A DNA stretch of 64,000 nt from Streptomyces sp. NBC_01428 (GTDB lineage Bacteria > Actinomycetota > Actinomycetes > Streptomycetales > Streptomycetaceae). Shown here one piece after another: positions 37,309-45,928 of the stretch. The stretch spans positions 8,370,001 to 8,434,000 of the forward strand of contig NZ_CP109499.1 of the NCBI RefSeq assembly GCF_036231965.1. The letters are read 5' to 3'. Each line of letters starts with the position of its first letter. The first letter of the stretch is position 1. The position numbers and the translations under genes were made by a program. The notes under the pieces were generated by a model, which was not told the DNA's origin, searched no databases, and saw nothing but the letters and a program-made list of their open reading frames with translations.

Positions 37309-38568
37309 ATGAGTCAGGACCGAGAGTACGTCGGCGAACACGGACGGAAACGTACGCGCAGGAACCACATTCTCGGTACCGGAGCGGCGGCGGGCGGTCA
37401 GCGCGCCGCCGCCCGTGTCGCCCTCGGCACCCCCACGCTTCCCCTGCTCGTGGTCGTCACCGTGGCGCTCGTCGACCTGACCGCCGGCACGAGCGTGGTC
37501 TGGCTCTCTCTGTTGGCCGCGGGTCCCGCGCTGGCCGCCGCCACCAGCCGGCCGCGCGGTGTCCTCTGCGTCGGTCTCCTCGCGGGGACCCTCGCCGCAC
37601 TGCTGGGCCTCCAGGGCGGGGTCCACGGTGTCGAGCAGGCGGCGGTCCTCTCCGCCCTGGCCGCCGTCACCGTCGCGAGCGCCCTGACCAGCGCCCTCCG
37701 GTGGCGCCGCGAGCGGGTGCTCGCGGCGGTCCGTTCGGTCGCCGAGGCCGCGCAGCACGCAGTCCTCGCACCCATCCCGTCGAACGTCGGGCCTTTCCAG
37801 GTGGCCGTCCGCTACAGTGCCGCCGCGGCCGAGGCCCGGATCGGCGGAGACCTCTACGCGCTCGTCCCCACGCCCTACGGCGTCCGGATGATCATCGGCG
37901 ATGTCCGGGGAAAGGGGCTGCCCGCCGTGGGCACCGCGGCGCTGGTGCTCGGCATCTTCCGCGAGGCCGCCTACGACGAACCCGACCTCCTCGCCGTGGT
38001 CGGCCGGATCGAGCGGAGCCTGGCCCGCAACCTCGGGTACGACGACTTCGTCACCGCCGTCGTCGCCGGCTACCCGGAATCGGGCCGGCTGGAGGTCGTC
38101 AACTGCGGACACGCGCCGCCGCTGCACGTCCGGGCCTCCGGACACGTGTCGTCCGTCGAGCCCACGAACCCGGCGCCGCCGCTCGGACTGCGGGGACTGA
38201 CGGGCGAGACGCCCAGCCTCCAGGTGCTCCCCCTGGCCGACGGGGACCAGCTCCTCCTCTACACCGACGGGGTCACCGAAGCCCGTGACCACGGCCGGGC
38301 GTTCTATCCCCTCGCCGAAGGCCTCGCCCGGCACGTCTGCGACGAGCCGGCGGCCACCCTCGACGCCCTCGACGCCGAACTGCAGGCGCACGTCGGGGGA
38401 CGGCTCCACGACGACGCGGCCCTGCTGCTGCTCCGCAAGCCCACGGTTCAGGACCCGGTGGACCCGGCACCCGCCCCCCTCGCGGGCGCCGGCGCCCTGA
38501 CGACCGCCGCCCGGAGCGGCCCCGTGAGCCCGGGGTCCGGACTGGGCTGCGGCATGGTCGCGGAATAG
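37309..38568 (+). CDS. Membrane SpoIIE-type PP2C phosphatase (paralogue)
   Basis: 419 residues, with the same plan as the gene at 6748-7959: about three membrane helices (45-140), Arg-rich linker, then PP2C_SIG phosphatase (about 155-380) with GGDLYAL, MIIGDVRGKGLPAVG, VNCGHAPPLHV and LLLYTDGVTEARD. The Pro/Ala/Gly-rich C-terminal 40 residues are unlike the paralogue. The probable role is dephosphorylation of an anti-anti-sigma factor. Neither gene has such a partner next to it. Confidence 0.86.
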   Translation: MSQDREYVGEHGRKRTRRNHILGTGAAAGGQRAAARVALGTPTLPLLVVVTVALVDLTAGTSVVWLSLLAAGPALAAATSRPRGVLCVGLLAGTLAALLGLQGGVHGVEQAAVLSALAAVTVASALTSALRWRRERVLAAVRSVAEAAQHAVLAPIPSNVGPFQVAVRYSAAAAEARIGGDLYALVPTPYGVRMIIGDVRGKGLPAVGTAALVLGIFREAAYDEPDLLAVVGRIERSLARNLGYDDFVTAVVAGYPESGRLEVVNCGHAPPLHVRASGHVSSVEPTNPAPPLGLRGLTGETPSLQVLPLADGDQLLLYTDGVTEARDHGRAFYPLAEGLARHVCDEPAATLDALDAELQAHVGGRLHDDAALLLLRKPTVQDPVDPAPAPLAGAGALTTAARSGPVSPGSGLGCGMVAE

Positions 38569-38623
38569 CGCGACTGGCCGGATCACGTCGCTCCGCGGCC
38601 GGGGGGCTCTAGGGTGCCTGGCC

Positions 38624-39910
38624 GTGACGGTCTCTCTTGGTGCATCGACGGTGTGGCGCGACCGGCGGTTCCTCCTGCTCGCCTCCGCACGGGTGGTCTC
38701 CGTGCTCGGCAACGGCTTCGCGCGCGTGGCGCTCGCGTTCGCGGTGCTGGCGCTGCCCGGAGCGAGCCCGGGGCGGCTGTCGCTGGTCCTCGCGTGCCAG
38801 GCCGTGCCCCAACTGGCGTTCATCCTCATGGGCGGAGTGATCGCGGACCGGATGTCGCGCTCGCGGCTGATGGTCCTCGCGGACGCCGTCGGCGCGGGGG
38901 CCTACGCCGGACTCGCGGCGATGGTGCTCACCGGACACGCGCCCCTGACGGCCATGTGTCTGCTGGCGGTGGCCGCCGGAACCGCGTCGGCGCTGTTCGC
39001 GCCGGCGATGGACGGCATGGTGCCGCTCGTCGTCCCGCGGGACCGGCTGCAACGGGCCAACGGACTGCTGCGGGTGGCCACCAACAGCTCCCTGCTGCTG
39101 GGCCTCGCCCTGTCGGGGGTGACGGTCGCGCTGGTCGGCCCGGGGTGGGCGCTCGCGCTCAACGCCGCGTCGTTCGTCGTCAGCGCGCTGCTGACCGCCC
39201 GGCTGCGGGTGACCGTGAGGCCACGCGGCCGGACGTCGGGATGGGCCGATCTGCGGGAGGGCTGGCGGGAGTTCTCGTCCCGGCAGTGGCTGTGGGCCGT
39301 GGTGGCGCAGTACGCGGTGGTCGTCGCGGCACTCAACGCCAACGTCGGTGTCCTCGGCCCGCTGACGGCCGAGCGGCACTTCGGCGGAGCGAGGGGCTGG
39401 TCGGTCATCGTGGCGGCGCAGGCCGTCGGCACCGTCGCCGGCGCGGGACTCGCCGCCCGGGTCCGCGTGCGCCGCCCCCTCCTGGTGGCCGTCCTGTGCA
39501 CCTTTCCGGCCGCCGTGCCGATCGCCCTGCTCAGCGTGGCGGCGCCGGTCTGGCTGATCGCCGGGGCCATGTTCGGCACCGGCGTCACGTCGGACGTCTT
39601 CGGCGTCCTGTGGGCCACCACCATCCAGCGGGAGATCCCGGAGCAGGTGCTCTCCCGCGTCAGCTCCTACGACTGGTTCGGCTCCCTGGCTCTCGCACCG
39701 CTCGGACTGCTCGTGGCCGGGCCCGTCGCCACCGCCGTGGGGACGGACAGGGCCCTGGCGGGGTGTGCCGTCCTGATCGTCCTGGCCACGGCGGCCACCC
39801 TGCTGTCGCCGCAGGTACGCACCCTCCGCGCCCCCGTCGACCCACCCCGGGCGCCGCTGCCCGCGCCCCGGGCCGCGGAGTGCGAGACGGACGAGGAGAC
39901 GGCCGGCTGA
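38624..39910 (+). CDS. MFS transporter
   Basis: 428 residues with about 12 membrane helices. The motif A equivalent is GGVIADRMSRSRLMVLAD (about 68-85). RDRLQRANGLLRVATNSSLLLG (split) resembles the DHA3/enterobactin-exporter-type branch used for export of small molecules. GTG at 38624 is the start. No substrate can be assigned from context. A strong terminator follows. Confidence 0.85.
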   Translation: MTVSLGASTVWRDRRFLLLASARVVSVLGNGFARVALAFAVLALPGASPGRLSLVLACQAVPQLAFILMGGVIADRMSRSRLMVLADAVGAGAYAGLAAMVLTGHAPLTAMCLLAVAAGTASALFAPAMDGMVPLVVPRDRLQRANGLLRVATNSSLLLGLALSGVTVALVGPGWALALNAASFVVSALLTARLRVTVRPRGRTSGWADLREGWREFSSRQWLWAVVAQYAVVVAALNANVGVLGPLTAERHFGGARGWSVIVAAQAVGTVAGAGLAARVRVRRPLLVAVLCTFPAAVPIALLSVAAPVWLIAGAMFGTGVTSDVFGVLWATTIQREIPEQVLSRVSSYDWFGSLALAPLGLLVAGPVATAVGTDRALAGCAVLIVLATAATLLSPQVRTLRAPVDPPRAPLPAPRAAECETDEETAG

Positions 39911-39934
39911 CGCGTGGGGCGGCTGCTGCCGTTA

Positions 39935-39970
39935 CCGCGGGCCCGCGTGGCGAGGTGCGCGGGCCCGCGG
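39935..39970. terminator. Bidirectional terminator
   Basis: Perfect 13-bp stem (39935-39947 with 39958-39970), 10-nt loop, between the convergent MFS and GST-like genes. Confidence 0.75.
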
Positions 39971-40039
39971 GATGCCGTGCGCGGCGGTCGTCGGCGGGAG
40001 CCGTGCGCACGTCGGCCCGTTCCCCCGCGGGGCCGGGGC

Positions 40040-40876
40040 TCAGGCCGCGGCGCTCACCCCGTCGTGCCCGGTCCGGAAGGCGGGCAGCTCGCCGAGACGG
40101 TGGACGTAGTCGCGCAGGCGCGGGTGTGCGCACAGGGCCCCGGCCGGGGAGAGCTGGGAGAGAGCCACCCACGCATCCACGTCGGCGGCCGTCAGGCTGT
40201 CGCCCAACACATAGGTGGCATGGGTGAGTTGGCAGTCCAGGAGGTCCAGTGCCGCCGCGCGGTCCGCGGGGCGCGCGGACGGCGTGACGTCCCGGTCGAG
40301 AAGATCCCGAAGGGCCTCGATGTCGGCGCTCAGGGACGGCGGGAGCAGGGTGGGTGCGTGGCCCGCCGCGTGTCCGGACGGCAGGCCCGTGAGATCGCGG
40401 AGGATGTCGGAGGTGTCGTTGCTGACGATGCGTCCGGTCCAGCGGTCGCAGAGCGCGGGTGCCGTGAACGGTCCGTCGTAGTGGTGCTCGGTGGCCTCGT
40501 AGGCGCGGCGCAGCGAGGCGAAGGCGTCGGGTGTTCCGGCGGGGTGGGTGAGCAGCGTCGTGGCGACCGAGTTCGTCAGTCCCAGCAGGCCGAGGGTGAT
40601 GGAGATGCGCAGCGAGCGCGGACAACTCGCCGCCAGATACACCTCGTAGCGGTGCGGCGCCGGGTAGAAACCGCCGGCCAGACCGACTCCGATGCGGCTG
40701 TGGGCGGCGCGGGGGAGGGGCGGTGCGGACGCCTGGGAGCGGGCGGCCGAAGGCGACGGACCCCGGCCGCCGGCCGGGGCGAAGGGGTCGTCTCCATCAC
40801 CGGTGCGGGTGGTCGTACTCTGGCCGCAGGGACGGGATCCGGCTGTGCTGGAACCGCGCGAAGCTGTCTCGGGCAT
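40040..40876 (-). CDS. Glutathione-transferase-like protein (Xi/YqjG type)
   Basis: 278 residues. After a low-complexity N-terminus, HRYEVYLAASCPRSLRISITLG (split, about 77-98) carries the thioredoxin-fold start with CP, the site that holds the catalytic Cys in glutathionyl-hydroquinone reductases (ECM4/YqjG). WTGRIVSNDTSDILRDL (about 145-161) matches their VNNESSDI motif, and an all-helical C-terminal domain follows. It is somewhat shorter than YqjG. Actinobacteria make mycothiol instead of glutathione, so the thiol used is unclear. A sulfur-type leader peptide lies upstream on the same strand. ATG at 40876 has GGGAGA upstream. Confidence 0.75.
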   Translation of the reverse strand: MPETASRGSSTAGSRPCGQSTTTRTGDGDDPFAPAGGRGPSPSAARSQASAPPLPRAAHSRIGVGLAGGFYPAPHRYEVYLAASCPRSLRISITLGLLGLTNSVATTLLTHPAGTPDAFASLRRAYEATEHHYDGPFTAPALCDRWTGRIVSNDTSDILRDLTGLPSGHAAGHAPTLLPPSLSADIEALRDLLDRDVTPSARPADRAAALDLLDCQLTHATYVLGDSLTAADVDAWVALSQLSPAGALCAHPRLRDYVHRLGELPAFRTGHDGVSAAA

Positions 40877-40996
40877 GACTCTCCCTAGGGGGAACGAGGA
40901 AGCCATCGCCGCCTTGTGGGCATGGGCGATGAGCGGCTGAAGGCGAAGCGACCGCGCCGAGCGCGCGGGCCAGGACCGAAACGGGCCGGCAGCGGA

Positions 40997-41068
40997 TCAG
41001 TAGGCGCTGGAGACGCGCAACAGATCGATGTGCAGGCGCCTCGTCAGGTCGTTCCTCGGCATTCTCAC
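40997..41068 (-). CDS. Leader peptide of the sulfur-gene type (upstream of GST-like gene)
   Basis: A 23-residue peptide starting at GTG, with GGAGG 8 nt upstream, and ending RRLHIDLLRVSSAY. The HIDLLRVSSA core is shared with four other tiny ORFs in this window that precede sulfur-related operons. It stops 120 nt before the GST-like gene, and the space between is C/T-rich. It has no Cys codon, unlike the leaders at 41388, 45739, 53500 and 63341. Confidence 0.7.
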   Translation of the reverse strand: MRMPRNDLTRRLHIDLLRVSSAY

Positions 41069-41320
41069 CGGTCCCACCTCCGGGGCTCGCGGAACGCGAG
41101 ACCACGCTTGCCCCACCGCACCGGCGGGACCCGGTCGTCACCCGGGGCACCCCGTCGCGGTGGAAGGGTTGCCTGTCAGCGAGCCGGGGCCGATGACCAC
41201 AGGAGCGGGCGAACCCGCGCCGTGGGCGCTGACAATCGTGACCGTCCATGCCAGTCTCGATGCGCCCCGCGGCGCCGTCAAGAAGGCGGGTGACGCGGTC
41301 TCACCTGGTGGGCACCCGCA

Positions 41321-41350
41321 TTGACATTCTTTTCCGGCCGGGCCTAACGT
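41321..41350 (+). promoter_or_regulatory. Promoter of the leader/amino-acid ABC operon
   Basis: TTGACA (41321-41326), 18-nt spacer, TAACGT (41345-41350), about 38 bp before the leader start. The rest of the 320-bp gap back to 41069 holds only a CTCGCG-GAA-CGCGAG-like inverted repeat near 41086-41100. Confidence 0.7.
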
Positions 41351-41387
41351 GCGGCCCACAACGAGATGCCCCAGGGCCGGAGAAGTG

Positions 41388-41534
41388 ATGGTGACGGCGA
41401 TGTACGCAGCTGACGGGACGGCCGCATGGCGGCGCCTCGGCCGCGACGTGCTGTGCGCGGACCGCTCCGTCGACCTGCTGCGCGTCAACAGCGCACTGTG
41501 TACGGGCATGTGTCGCACCCTCCGCCAAGGCTGA
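41388..41534 (+). CDS. Leader peptide of the cystine-type ABC operon
   Basis: A 48-residue peptide with GGAG 5 nt before its ATG. The core RSVDLLRVNSALC (about 28-40) is the motif NCBI annotates as putative leader peptide in streptomycetes, here with three Cys codons in the last 25. The 168-nt stretch between its stop and the permease gene is markedly C-rich and G-poor, a typical Rho-loading composition. Cysteine-responsive leader ORFs of this type have been demonstrated in mycobacteria. Confidence 0.8.
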   Translation: MVTAMYAADGTAAWRRLGRDVLCADRSVDLLRVNSALCTGMCRTLRQG

Positions 41535-41702
41535 CGGTTCTTCTTCCGCGTCTCTGACGACCACCGCTGTCGCGGTGTCCCCCTCTCCGTCCAGCCCCCG
41601 TTCCCCGTGCGCCCGTGTCCCGTCATGTGCTGAGCCCTCACGGCTCCACATCACGCTGCCGCTCGCCGTGGTCCGGGGTGTCCGAATCCGCTGGAGCTCT
41701 CC

Positions 41703-42707
41703 ATGAGTGAATCTCCGAGCATAGCTGTGTCCTCCGGATCAGCGCCGCCCGCCGAGGTGATCCCCCGTTCCGACGTCCCCGCCGCGCCGAAGCCCCTGAC
41801 GGCTCAGCGCGTCCTACCGCTCCGGCGTCCCGGCCGCTGGATCATCACGGCCGTCGTGCTCGTCCTGGTGGCCCAGGCCGCCCACGGCCTGGTGACCAAC
41901 CCCTTCTACCAGTGGGACCGCTTCCAGTACTGGTTCCTGCGCCCGACGATCCTCGACGGTCTGCTCATCACTCTCGAAGTCGCCGTGTACAGCGCGGTGT
42001 TGGGCCTGCTGGGCGGCATCCTGCTGGCGCTCGCCCGGCTCTCGCCGAGTCCGGTGCTCCGCGCCGTGAGCTGGGTCTACACCTGGCTCTTCCGCTCGGT
42101 GCCGCTCATCGTCGTCCTGCTGTTCCTGTACAACTTCAGCGCCCTGTACAAGACGCTGAGTGTCGGAGTGCCGTTCGGGCCGGCCTTCTTCTCCTTCGAC
42201 GAGTCCCGGCTCGCCACCGACATGGCCGTCGCCGTCATCGGCCTCAGCCTCAACGAAGCGGCGTACGCCTCCGAAGTGGTACGCGGCGGCCTCCTCTCGG
42301 TCGACCAGGGCCAGCACGAGGCGGCCTCCGCGCTGGGCCTGCCGAAGCGGTACCAGTTCGCGAGGATCGTCTTCCCGCAGGCACTGCGCTCCATCACCCC
42401 CAACTACGTCAACCAGCTGATCGGCCTGATCAAGGGCACCTCCCTGGTCTTCTACGTCTCCCTGCTGGACCTCTTCGGTTCCGTGCAGAGCATGGGCAGC
42501 ACCTATCCCGGCGACATCGTGCCGCTGCTCCTGGTCGCCACCGCCTGGTACCTGATCCTGACCAGCGTCGTGTCCGTCATCCAGTTCTACGTCGAGCGGC
42601 ACTACTCGAGGGGCGCGCTGCGCACCCTGCCGCCGACCCCGCTGCAGAAGGTACGGAACGGCCTGCGTGACACGCGGGCCCGACTCCGCAGGGAGACGGC
42701 GACATGA
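41703..42707 (+). CDS. Polar amino-acid ABC transporter permease (HisM family)
   Basis: 334 residues, about six membrane helices. The loop EAAYASEVVRGGLLSVDQGQ (about 181-200) is the EAA motif that contacts the ATPase, followed by EAASALGLPKRYQFARIVFPQ. The family moves cystine, glutamine, arginine and related amino acids. The leader peptide upstream and metXY region downstream favour cystine. The stop overlaps the ATPase start by ATGA. Confidence 0.92.
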   Translation: MSESPSIAVSSGSAPPAEVIPRSDVPAAPKPLTAQRVLPLRRPGRWIITAVVLVLVAQAAHGLVTNPFYQWDRFQYWFLRPTILDGLLITLEVAVYSAVLGLLGGILLALARLSPSPVLRAVSWVYTWLFRSVPLIVVLLFLYNFSALYKTLSVGVPFGPAFFSFDESRLATDMAVAVIGLSLNEAAYASEVVRGGLLSVDQGQHEAASALGLPKRYQFARIVFPQALRSITPNYVNQLIGLIKGTSLVFYVSLLDLFGSVQSMGSTYPGDIVPLLLVATAWYLILTSVVSVIQFYVERHYSRGALRTLPPTPLQKVRNGLRDTRARLRRETAT

Positions 42708-43570
42708 GCGGCGAAGCGCGTACGACGACGGTGAGGACGACGACGGCCGCTCAGGACGCGGCGGCGGAAGCGGCCTCGACCGCAGAGGCGATCGGAGCGT
42801 TGGAGATCCGGCCCGCCGCGGTCGAGGTGCACGACGTGCACAAGTGGTACGGCGCCCACCAGGTCCTGGACGGAGTGGAGTTGACCGTTCGGCCCGGCGA
42901 GGTCACGGTCATCCTCGGACCCTCGGGGTCGGGCAAGTCGACGCTCCTGCGGGTCATCAACCACCTGGAGAAGCCGGAAGCCGGTCATGTCAGCCTGAAC
43001 GGCGAGCTCATCGGGGTCCGCCGGCACGGCGAGCGTCTCAAGGAACTGAGCGAGCGCGTCATTCTCGGCCAGCGCAGCCGTATCGGGTTCGTCTTCCAGA
43101 ACTTCAACCTCTTCCCGCACCTGACCGTGCTGGACAACGTGGCCGCCGCACCGGTGGCGACCGGCAAGCTGTCCAAGCCCGAGGCCCAGCAGCTGGCCCG
43201 CGAGCTGCTCGCCCGCGTGGGACTGGCGGACAAGTCCGGCGCGTACCCGAGGCAGTTGTCGGGCGGGCAGCAGCAGCGGGTGGCCATCGCCCGGGCGCTC
43301 GCCCTGCGGCCCGGGGTCATCCTCTTCGACGAGCCGACGTCCGCGCTCGACCCCGAACTGGTCGGCGAGGTGCTCGCCGTCATCAAGGATCTGGCCAGGA
43401 GCGGCACCACCCTCGTCATCGTCACCCACGAGATCGGCTTCGCCCGCGAGATCGCCGACCGCGTCGTCTTCATGGACGGCGGACGCATCGTCGAACAGGG
43501 GCCGCCCGCACAGGTGCTGGACCGCCCTCGGCAGGAACGCACCAGGGACTTCCTGAGCAAGGTCCTCTGA
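42704..43570 (+). CDS. Polar amino-acid ABC transporter ATPase (GlnQ/TcyC family)
   Basis: 288 residues. After a 35-residue Ala/Thr-rich extension, the ATPase has Walker A GPSGSGKST (about 72-80), Q-loop FVFQNFNLFPHLTVLDNV (about 126-143), signature LSGGQQQR, Walker B VILFDEPTSALDPE and switch His in VTHEIGFA. The insertion VRRHGERLKELSER is normal for this family. It energises the import unit with the genes on either side. Confidence 0.94.
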   Translation: MSGEARTTTVRTTTAAQDAAAEAASTAEAIGALEIRPAAVEVHDVHKWYGAHQVLDGVELTVRPGEVTVILGPSGSGKSTLLRVINHLEKPEAGHVSLNGELIGVRRHGERLKELSERVILGQRSRIGFVFQNFNLFPHLTVLDNVAAAPVATGKLSKPEAQQLARELLARVGLADKSGAYPRQLSGGQQQRVAIARALALRPGVILFDEPTSALDPELVGEVLAVIKDLARSGTTLVIVTHEIGFAREIADRVVFMDGGRIVEQGPPAQVLDRPRQERTRDFLSKVL

Positions 43571-43738
43571 CAGGCCCACGCGACCCCGCCCGTGCCCCGA
43601 CGCCGGTCACCGGGCGACCACCTGTCGGCGCGAGCCCCCGCAGGGCCCGCCGGTCCGAACGACACGCCCACCTCATGCCGCGGACCCGCCGGGACCGCGC
43701 CCCCACACCCTCACCGCACCCACCCGACAAGGACAGTC

Positions 43739-44764
43739 ATGCGCACCCTCCCCTCGAACAGCAGAGTTCTTCGCGGCGTCACCGCCACCGCGGCCGTCGC
43801 CTCCCTCGCCGCCGGGCTCGCCGCGTGCGGGGGTGACAGCGACGCGGCGACCCGGACCCAGGGCGCCTCGGCCGGATCGGTCACCGTCGGCGCGCTCTCC
43901 AACGGCGCCGCCAAGGAGACGAAGTTGAAGGTGTCCGAGGTGAAGTCGATCAGCGCGGAACTGCCCAAGTCTGTCGCCAAGAGCGGCACGTTGAGGATCG
44001 GCGTCGGCGCGCTGCCCGCCGGATTCGCGCCGCTCGCCTACGTGGGCGGGGACCAGAAGACCCTCACCGGCGCCGAACCCGACCTCGGCCGGCTGGTCGC
44101 CGCGGTCCTCGGACTCGAACCGGAGGTGAAGAACTCGACGTGGGAGAACCTCTTCGTCGGGATCGACAGCGGCAAGGTCGACGTCGCCTTCTCCAACGTC
44201 ACCGACACCGAGGAGCGCAAGAAGAAGTACGAGTTCGCCTCCTACCGGCAGGACAACCTCGGCTTCGAGGTCCAGAAGAAGAGCACCTGGAACTTCGGCG
44301 GCGACTACCGGAACCTGGCGGGCAAGACCGTCGCGGTGAGCGCCGGCACCAACCAGGAGAAGATCCTCCTCGAATGGAAGGCGAAGCTCGCCAAGGAGGG
44401 CAAGAAGCTCAACGTCAAGTACTACCAGGACAACAACGCCACCGCCCTGGCCCTGTCCAGCGGAAAGATCGACGTGTCCTTCGGCCCCAACCCCGGCATC
44501 GCCTACCACGTCACCCAGACCGCCAAGACGCCCAACCCGACACGCAACGCGGGCACGTTCTCCGGTGCGGGGGAGTCCCTCCAGGGTCTGATCGCGGCCA
44601 CCGCCAAGAAGGACAGCGGGCTCGCCAAGCCGCTCGCCGACGCCATCAACCACCTCGTCAAGAACGGCCAGTACGCCAAGTGGCTGGCCGCCTGGAACCT
44701 CTCCAACGAGGCCGTGGACACCTCCCAGGTCAACCCGCCCGGTCTGCCCCTCAGCAACTCCTGA
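43739..44764 (+). CDS. Polar amino-acid (cystine-type) binding lipoprotein
   Basis: 341 residues. The signal peptide ends in a lipobox LAAC (about 28-31) followed by GGDSD. The periplasmic-binding fold of the type 2 SBP_bac_3 family starts at about 85 (GTLRIGVGALPAGFAPLAYVG) and includes DVAFSNVTDTEERKKKYEFAS and GKTVAVSAGTNQEKILLEW. It captures the substrate for the adjacent permease and ATPase. The ligand is not provable from sequence. Cystine is inferred from context. Confidence 0.9.
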   Translation: MRTLPSNSRVLRGVTATAAVASLAAGLAACGGDSDAATRTQGASAGSVTVGALSNGAAKETKLKVSEVKSISAELPKSVAKSGTLRIGVGALPAGFAPLAYVGGDQKTLTGAEPDLGRLVAAVLGLEPEVKNSTWENLFVGIDSGKVDVAFSNVTDTEERKKKYEFASYRQDNLGFEVQKKSTWNFGGDYRNLAGKTVAVSAGTNQEKILLEWKAKLAKEGKKLNVKYYQDNNATALALSSGKIDVSFGPNPGIAYHVTQTAKTPNPTRNAGTFSGAGESLQGLIAATAKKDSGLAKPLADAINHLVKNGQYAKWLAAWNLSNEAVDTSQVNPPGLPLSNS

Positions 44765-44781
44765 ACCACCGCCCACCTCAG

Positions 44782-44810
44782 GGGACTCCGCCGCCACGCG
44801 GCGGGGTCCC
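44782..44810 (+). terminator. Hairpin after the binding-protein gene
   Basis: Two-part stem (44782-44786 with 44806-44810; 44788-44794 with 44798-44804) 18 bases past the stop codon, before the GNAT gene. It may reduce read-through rather than stop it fully. Confidence 0.6.
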
Positions 44811-44854
44811 GGGGCGCGTCCGGCCGCTTTCCCGATACGGAGACCCGCACCGTC

Positions 44855-45628
44855 ATGTCCACCAGCGTCCACCCCGCCCCCTCCCCGAGCCCGACCGCAC
44901 CGCACATCCTGGACAACGCGGCCTGGGCCGCGCTGACCGGTCCGCACGCACACCTCGCCGAACGCCTGGGCCGAGCCGCCCGCTATCCCGTCGACGTGTC
45001 CCCGTTCACCGCCCTCGCCGATCCCGGCGACCCCCGCTCCTGGGACGATCTCGCCGAACTCGTCGGCCCCGGCACGGTCACCCCGGTCACCGCGGTCCAG
45101 ACCGTGCCCGACGGCTGGACGACCGAACAGAGCGGCTACGGGGTCCAGTTGATCGCGACCGGACTGGACACCGCGCCCGCTCCGGAAGCGGTACGGCTGG
45201 GACCCGCGGACGTGCCCGAGATGCTCGGCCTCATCGCCCTCACCCGGCCCGGCCCCTTCCTGCCCCGCACCGTCGAACTCGGCACCTACCTCGGCATCCG
45301 GAAGGAAGGACGCCTGATCGCCCTGGCCGGCGAACGCCTGCGCCCGCCGGGCTGGACCGAGATCAGCGCGGTGTGCACGCATCCCGACCACCGCGGACAG
45401 GGTCTCGCGACCCGCCTGGTCCGCGCGGTCGCGGCCGGCATCAGGGACCGCGGCGACATCCCCTTCCTGCACGCCGCCGCCGACAACACGAACGCCATCC
45501 GCCTCTACGAGTCGATCGGTTTCACCCTGCGCCGCCGGACACGGTTCGTCCTCGTGCGCTCGCCCGGCGCCCCTCGGAAGACCCGGAACGGGCACGAAGG
45601 CCCCGGGCAGCCGGAAGAAAAGGCATAG
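44855..45628 (+). CDS. GNAT acetyltransferase with FR47-type domain
   Basis: 257 residues. The N-terminal half is a helical accessory region (about 1-110) with HILDNAAWAALTGPHAHLAE. The C-terminal half (about 115-235) is a GNAT domain with ISAVCTHPDHRGQGLATRLVRA (split), the CoA-binding motif, and AADNTNAIRLYESIGF. It is the last gene of the amino-acid importer block, so it may acetylate an amino acid or amine brought in with it. That is inference. Confidence 0.83.
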   Translation: MSTSVHPAPSPSPTAPHILDNAAWAALTGPHAHLAERLGRAARYPVDVSPFTALADPGDPRSWDDLAELVGPGTVTPVTAVQTVPDGWTTEQSGYGVQLIATGLDTAPAPEAVRLGPADVPEMLGLIALTRPGPFLPRTVELGTYLGIRKEGRLIALAGERLRPPGWTEISAVCTHPDHRGQGLATRLVRAVAAGIRDRGDIPFLHAAADNTNAIRLYESIGFTLRRRTRFVLVRSPGAPRKTRNGHEGPGQPEEKA

Positions 45629-45738
45629 CCGTGCGGTTGTGCTTGTCCAGGACCACGTGGCGCCCCACCCGGGACCCGCGAGGGCCGGGCGGACCAGGTG
45701 TCCCGGAGCACCGGGGCGGGAGGGCGGAGGTGAGGCGG

Positions 45739-45855
45739 GTGCGTCGCCTGAGCCACCGCCGCGCGCCGAGACCGCTCACGCCCCGCCGCCTGCACCTGTA
45801 CGGCCGGCCGCACATCGATCTGCTGCGGGTCGCCGGCGCGCTCTGTCGCCCCTGA
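45739..45855 (+). CDS. Leader peptide of the LLM-monooxygenase operon
   Basis: A 38-residue, highly basic peptide starting at GTG with GGAGG 8 nt upstream. It ends GRPHIDLLRVAGALCRP, so the single Cys codon is third from the end. An in-frame GTG nine bases earlier is less likely. An 18-nt gap separates its stop from a strong hairpin, the layout of a classical attenuator. Confidence 0.78.
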   Translation: MRRLSHRRAPRPLTPRRLHLYGRPHIDLLRVAGALCRP

Positions 45856-45873
45856 CCCGTTCCCCCGCAGCCA

Positions 45874-45893
45874 CGTCCCGCTCCGCCGGGACG
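45874..45893 (+). promoter_or_regulatory. Candidate attenuator hairpin
   Basis: Perfect 7-bp stem (45874-45880 with 45887-45893) between the leader stop codon and the first monooxygenase, followed by a T/C-rich patch. It could terminate transcription when the leader is translated freely. Confidence 0.5.
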
Positions 45894-45928
45894 GGCTTCC
45901 TCGTACGGTCGATCAGGAAGGCACCCCC

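Noticed and set aside
41069..41320. Short plus-strand ORFs between the first two leaders
   Set aside because: No ribosome-binding site, no conserved motif, and overlap with the likely promoter region of the minus-strand leader.
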